This document shows, piece after piece, positions 60,630-64,000 of a DNA stretch of 64,000 bases. Positions within the stretch are counted from its first letter, which is position 1, and each line of letters begins with the position of its first letter. A program made the position numbers and the translations under genes. The DNA is from Acanthopleura granulata. Lineage: Eukaryota; Mollusca; Polyplacophora; Chitonida; Chitonidae. The notes beneath the pieces were generated by a model. It saw nothing but the letters and a program-made list of their open reading frames with translations, searched no databases and was not told where the DNA came from. The stretch lies in the NCBI GenBank assembly GCA_016165875.1, contig JABBOT010000003.1:28042983-28106982 (forward strand). The letters run 5' to 3'.

Positions 60630-61804
60630 CTGCATGTCACCTCTGCATTTGTGGCTAATGCTAATGCGCGCTGCTCGATAGACTCGAGGATTGATGAACT
60701 AGGCTAATTAGAGAAAAATTCTGCAGGAAACCTACATACCTACACTACAATTAAGATAGCGTCAGGGGACAACCTTTCTGAACTTGTGCTTGTTTTTATA
60801 CGACTTGCATATTTACAGCATATAATTGTTATCTGAAACCAAGATGTTCTGTATGTCTTACGACAAAAATATTTACCGGTTCAACTTGTTTGCGTGTATA
60901 TACACTGATTTCACCGTTTCACTGCTTTTCTTTCACGCCTCTAATTCCATCAAAGGTTGTCCTATGAGGCTTTTGCGAAGATCCGAAAGAATATTAGCTA
61001 GGCTAACGTATCACCTCAACAATAAGTTTTTGTAAAGTACTGATCGTCTCATAAAACAATATAGAGAAGGTTCATTAGAATGCAACACTCATGACATCAT
61101 ATATGTGTTTACGTGCTTCACCATCATTGTTACAATCAAATTAACGTACGTTTACCAAGTTAAACAGAGCATTAACTGCATCATTAAAGCTGAGTGCACA
61201 GAAAAAGTAACTGAGAATACCACAGCATTTTGTTTTCATTCATACATTTATTAGCCTACTTTTTGTCTCGATGTTATAAAGTCTTCAGCGTGCCGCTTGG
61301 AGAAGTGTGGTTACGTGAAAACTTAAGACTCCGATCTGAATTGCTGCAATTCATGTCCTGTGTTAGCTCTGGTTAAGTAGTTATGAATATCTGTTGTGAA
61401 ACTGCCTGCAGACCGTCAATCAGCTTTCGTCCGAACGGAAGCGTTACCATTAAACCTTCAACACATTCACTGTTCCATTCGACGGTTGGCCCAAACGGTT
61501 TGTTTTGCTCTGATATAATCTTCGCTCTGAGACAAAGTGCATATGGGATGTTACATTTATATATGATTGTCTGCAATGGAAAGCTGTTAGCAAGAATACA
61601 TGGTTTCCAAAGAATAAGGATCCATCTGGGTTTTTGTAAAGTCTAAATATGGAAAAAGCATCTTGACTCATAGTCAATCAACAATGTAGGCATGAAGGCG
61701 ACATGATAGTTACGTTGTCATAGCGTTAAGAGGCTTTCGTACAAATGGGTCCTGCTTTTTAGACATGTAAATAAGCTATGTCTTGTTCTCGTGGGCGTGG
61801 TAAT

Positions 61805-61950
61805 TATATATTTATTTATTTGATTGGTGTTTTTCGCCGTACCCAAGAATATTTCACTTATACGACGGCGGCCAGCATTATGGTGGAAGGAAACCGGGCA
61901 GAGCCTGAGGGAAACCCACGGCCATCCGCAGTTGCTGGCACAGCCTCAAG
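61805..61950 (-). mobile_element. 5'-truncated SINE with target-site duplication
   Basis: Minus-strand copy consisting of the body and tail only: (TTTA)n, GATTGGTGTTTTTCGCCGTA, TATTTCACTTATACGACGGC, ATTATGGTGGAAGGAAACCG. It is flanked by GCGTGGTAAT (61795-61804) and GCGTTGTAAT (61951-61960), 9 of 10 matching, so this is a genuine truncated insertion rather than a deletion. Confidence 0.85.
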
Positions 61951-61960
61951 GCGTTGTAAT

Positions 61961-63166
61961 CGCTCTGATTATTCATCGCAAAAACTGTGTATAACCTCTA
62001 ATTTTATGCATTTTCATGTATTTCTTTCCAAAAAAGACAGATTTCTTTTATGAGACACAAGTGGCCCAAGAAAGAAGATCACATATCGTTAAAGTAAGGC
62101 TAAAACGTCTCAAAACCAGGAAAAAGCAAACAAATGCATATATATATATACGCGAAGCTTGATCGTCTTCCAGTTTTTGAGTTGGCGTATATATACTTGA
62201 CAAATATTCTGTGCACACAAATATATGCTAATTCAGATGGGGCATCCTGTTGTCGATAGCTGTGGATAAGACCTTTAGCTTTCCCACGCTCTCGTGTCGA
62301 CGCTTGAGTCCCGCGTCTGGTCCTCTAGGCTCGGGCAGGTGTAGGCATGAGAGACGGAGACAGGTCCGTAACCGGCCGACCCGACTCCCGCAACACGTGT
62401 ACACCGATCACCCCCTCACCGCAGAACACATAGAAGCTGGTGCTGCCTTAGCTCTGATTCTATAGACAAGCCATGCACTCGGTCAACACTGAATATACTT
62501 AATGTCTTATTCTCCCTCAAGCACATGGTCTTTTGATCTGTCAGGATGTATTTCAAAAATTTTATCGAATGTGGAATAAATAGAAATCTAGAGTTCAATA
62601 TTTTACGGAATGTCCAGTTGTTATGTCGCTATTGTAGAAGGTTTGATAAAAATGGAGTATGTATGAGTATATACGTAATCGAGGTCCATAATGTTTTTAG
62701 CGATGGAAATATTTATCACACGAAAACCTAAGACAAAGTTCTTCTATTAAGTTCCTTTGTTTATAACTTAAAGATATGGGAACGGATGTGGTGTTTAAGA
62801 AGTGAAATGAATTATGCAATATGGAACACTATATACCTGTTTATCATATAAAATATGCAATAAATGTATAATATATTTTCTGACACACTGAGTTGGAATA
62901 AAACTTGGATTAAGAGGAAATGTGTTGAAGGATACTATAAAAATACGAAATGAAAGGTGCTCTATTCAACAATATTATACTTATAATTGCAATTGAGAAT
63001 TTAAAAATCCAAACATTTTGTCATGATGTACGTAACACATTTTGAGTTTTCTTAGATCAGCTGACCTCATATTTTAGTCGCATAATACCTCTCTCCACAA
63101 ATGGATATAAAAAGTGTTTCTGTCTGATATGAAACAGTAACTTGTTTTCTGAAATATATGATTTCC
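61961..63166. other. Gene-poor flank
   Basis: Short GC-rich patch at 62275-62460, then AT-rich DNA; nothing supportable. Confidence 0.5.
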
Positions 63167-63340
63167 ACTTATTTATTTATTTATTTATTTGATTGTTATT
63201 AAGCGCCATACTGAAGAGGTGTTTCCCTATTATTCAATGATGACTGGTAAACGAAACCGCAGGGCATGCTCGAGGTAAACCAAAAAGCTTTGGCAAGCTG
63301 CTAGCAAACTTTCCCGCTTTTGACGGACAGATATTCGCAA
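63167..63340 (-). mobile_element. Diverged SINE copy, minus strand
   Basis: (TTTA)n at about 63170-63192, then GATTGTTATTAAGCGCCATA and a weakly matching body with AAACGAAACCGCAGGGC and GCAAGCTGCTAGCAAAC. This is an older and more decayed copy than the others. Confidence 0.55.
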
Positions 63341-64000
63341 CATGCTGGTGTCAGAAAGTGGCCTTCAAAGAACATCTAACTTACTTCACCCACGTGATGA
63401 TGAGTATACATTAAGGAGTATAGAAAAACCGGAAAATGTGCGAATGAAAACACGTAATGTCGGATATTGAGAGGTGAAGGAATCTCAGAAATGAGGCCGA
63501 CACCACAAATCAAATTGAGACTTACATCTTCAAATCTTTCCTAATTTACGGACCATGGAGTTTAAATTGTGACAAATTTATCTCAACATGTACACTTGCA
63601 ATTTTTTCAATTTTTAATCTCTGCGTTGGAAAACAAACATATTAATTAAATTTCAAATTCAGACCCATATCATATCTGACCTGGCGGAATTAGACCAGAT
63701 GCCTATAAGAACTTTACCAGACAACTGTGCTGAGAAAGGTATAATTCATTTCATCAGCGTAAGGTGTGTTTTCTTGTTTACGAATCATTATACTGTACAA
63801 CATCTGGCTGCCCTGGTCATTTCTTTTCATTTATCCGATGACCTGTATGCTGCGTGTATGTGAAAGATTAGCGATAATGAATGTCATGCTTAATGTTCTA
63901 TGAAATGTCGGAAACGATTTTAAGGAACTTGCTTTCATGTACTTAATGCCGTGTCCAGTAAGCCTGTTCATGGCGGAGAAGTTTCACACACATTTGTTTC
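63341..64000. other. Window end, no feature seen
   Basis: AT-rich DNA without repeats or convincing frames. Confidence 0.5.

Larger units (their letters stand above)
59140..61794. other. Gene-poor flank
   Basis: Holds the A-rich and CA repeats and the CTCF-like site. Three overlapping frames at 61373-61677 on both strands cannot all be genes and none is supported. Confidence 0.5.

Noticed and set aside
61373..61677. Three overlapping frames (67-87 codons) on both strands
   Set aside because: All look equally protein-like, which shows that impression is not evidence; none has splice support.

Overview
The window is animal nuclear DNA: AT-rich, with long introns, GT-AG splice sites, no operons, and many short tRNA-derived retroposons. 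The SINE copies share a tRNA-like head, a body built around GTTTCCTCCCACCATAATG and an (AAAT)n tail. This looks like the SINEs that are abundant in molluscs and other lophotrochozoans, so I infer a lophotrochozoan, most likely a mollusc. That call rests on memory of the repeats and on the gene below, not on a search.

One gene is certain: a complete vestigial-like (VGLL2/vestigial family) gene on the + strand, four coding exons at 28264-28341, 28704-28965, 34494-34919 and 44570-44619. All six splice sites are canonical, the phases agree (0, 1, 1), and the joined frame has 271 codons plus a stop. Exon 2 carries the Tondu (TDU) domain that binds TEAD/Scalloped; exon 3 carries the FPPSFWNSAYQ block seen in vertebrate VGLL2; a 50-base last exon after a 9.65 kb intron adds a short tail ending DLYWF. 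A CpG-richer stretch just upstream (about 27960-28263) is the likely promoter.

Layout. 1-27 kb: upstream gene-poor flank with SINE copies (9.2, 13.4, 18.2, 22.9, 23.3, 27.2 kb), a composite inverted/direct repeat (18.4-19.0 kb), a 47-base minisatellite (25.0 kb), and weak minus-strand exon candidates (12.7-13.0 and 17.2-21.8 kb). 28.0-45.4 kb: the VGLL2 locus, whose introns hold minisatellites, a 236-base tandem duplication, a SINE inside a minisatellite, a paired TEAD-type motif and two enhancer-like blocks. 45.4-64 kb: downstream flank with five more SINE copies, three of them with recognisable target-site duplications, an unusually long nearly open frame (51661-52704) and one candidate exon with good splice sites (58880-59139).

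Most short open frames here are what chance gives at this base composition and I do not call them genes. I see no rRNA gene, intact tRNA gene, CRISPR array, or recognisable reverse transcriptase or transposase. The best leads are the VGLL2 locus with its possible cis-regulation, the nearly open frame at 51.7-52.7 kb, the 17-22 kb minus-strand exon chain, and the composite repeat at 18.4-19.0 kb.
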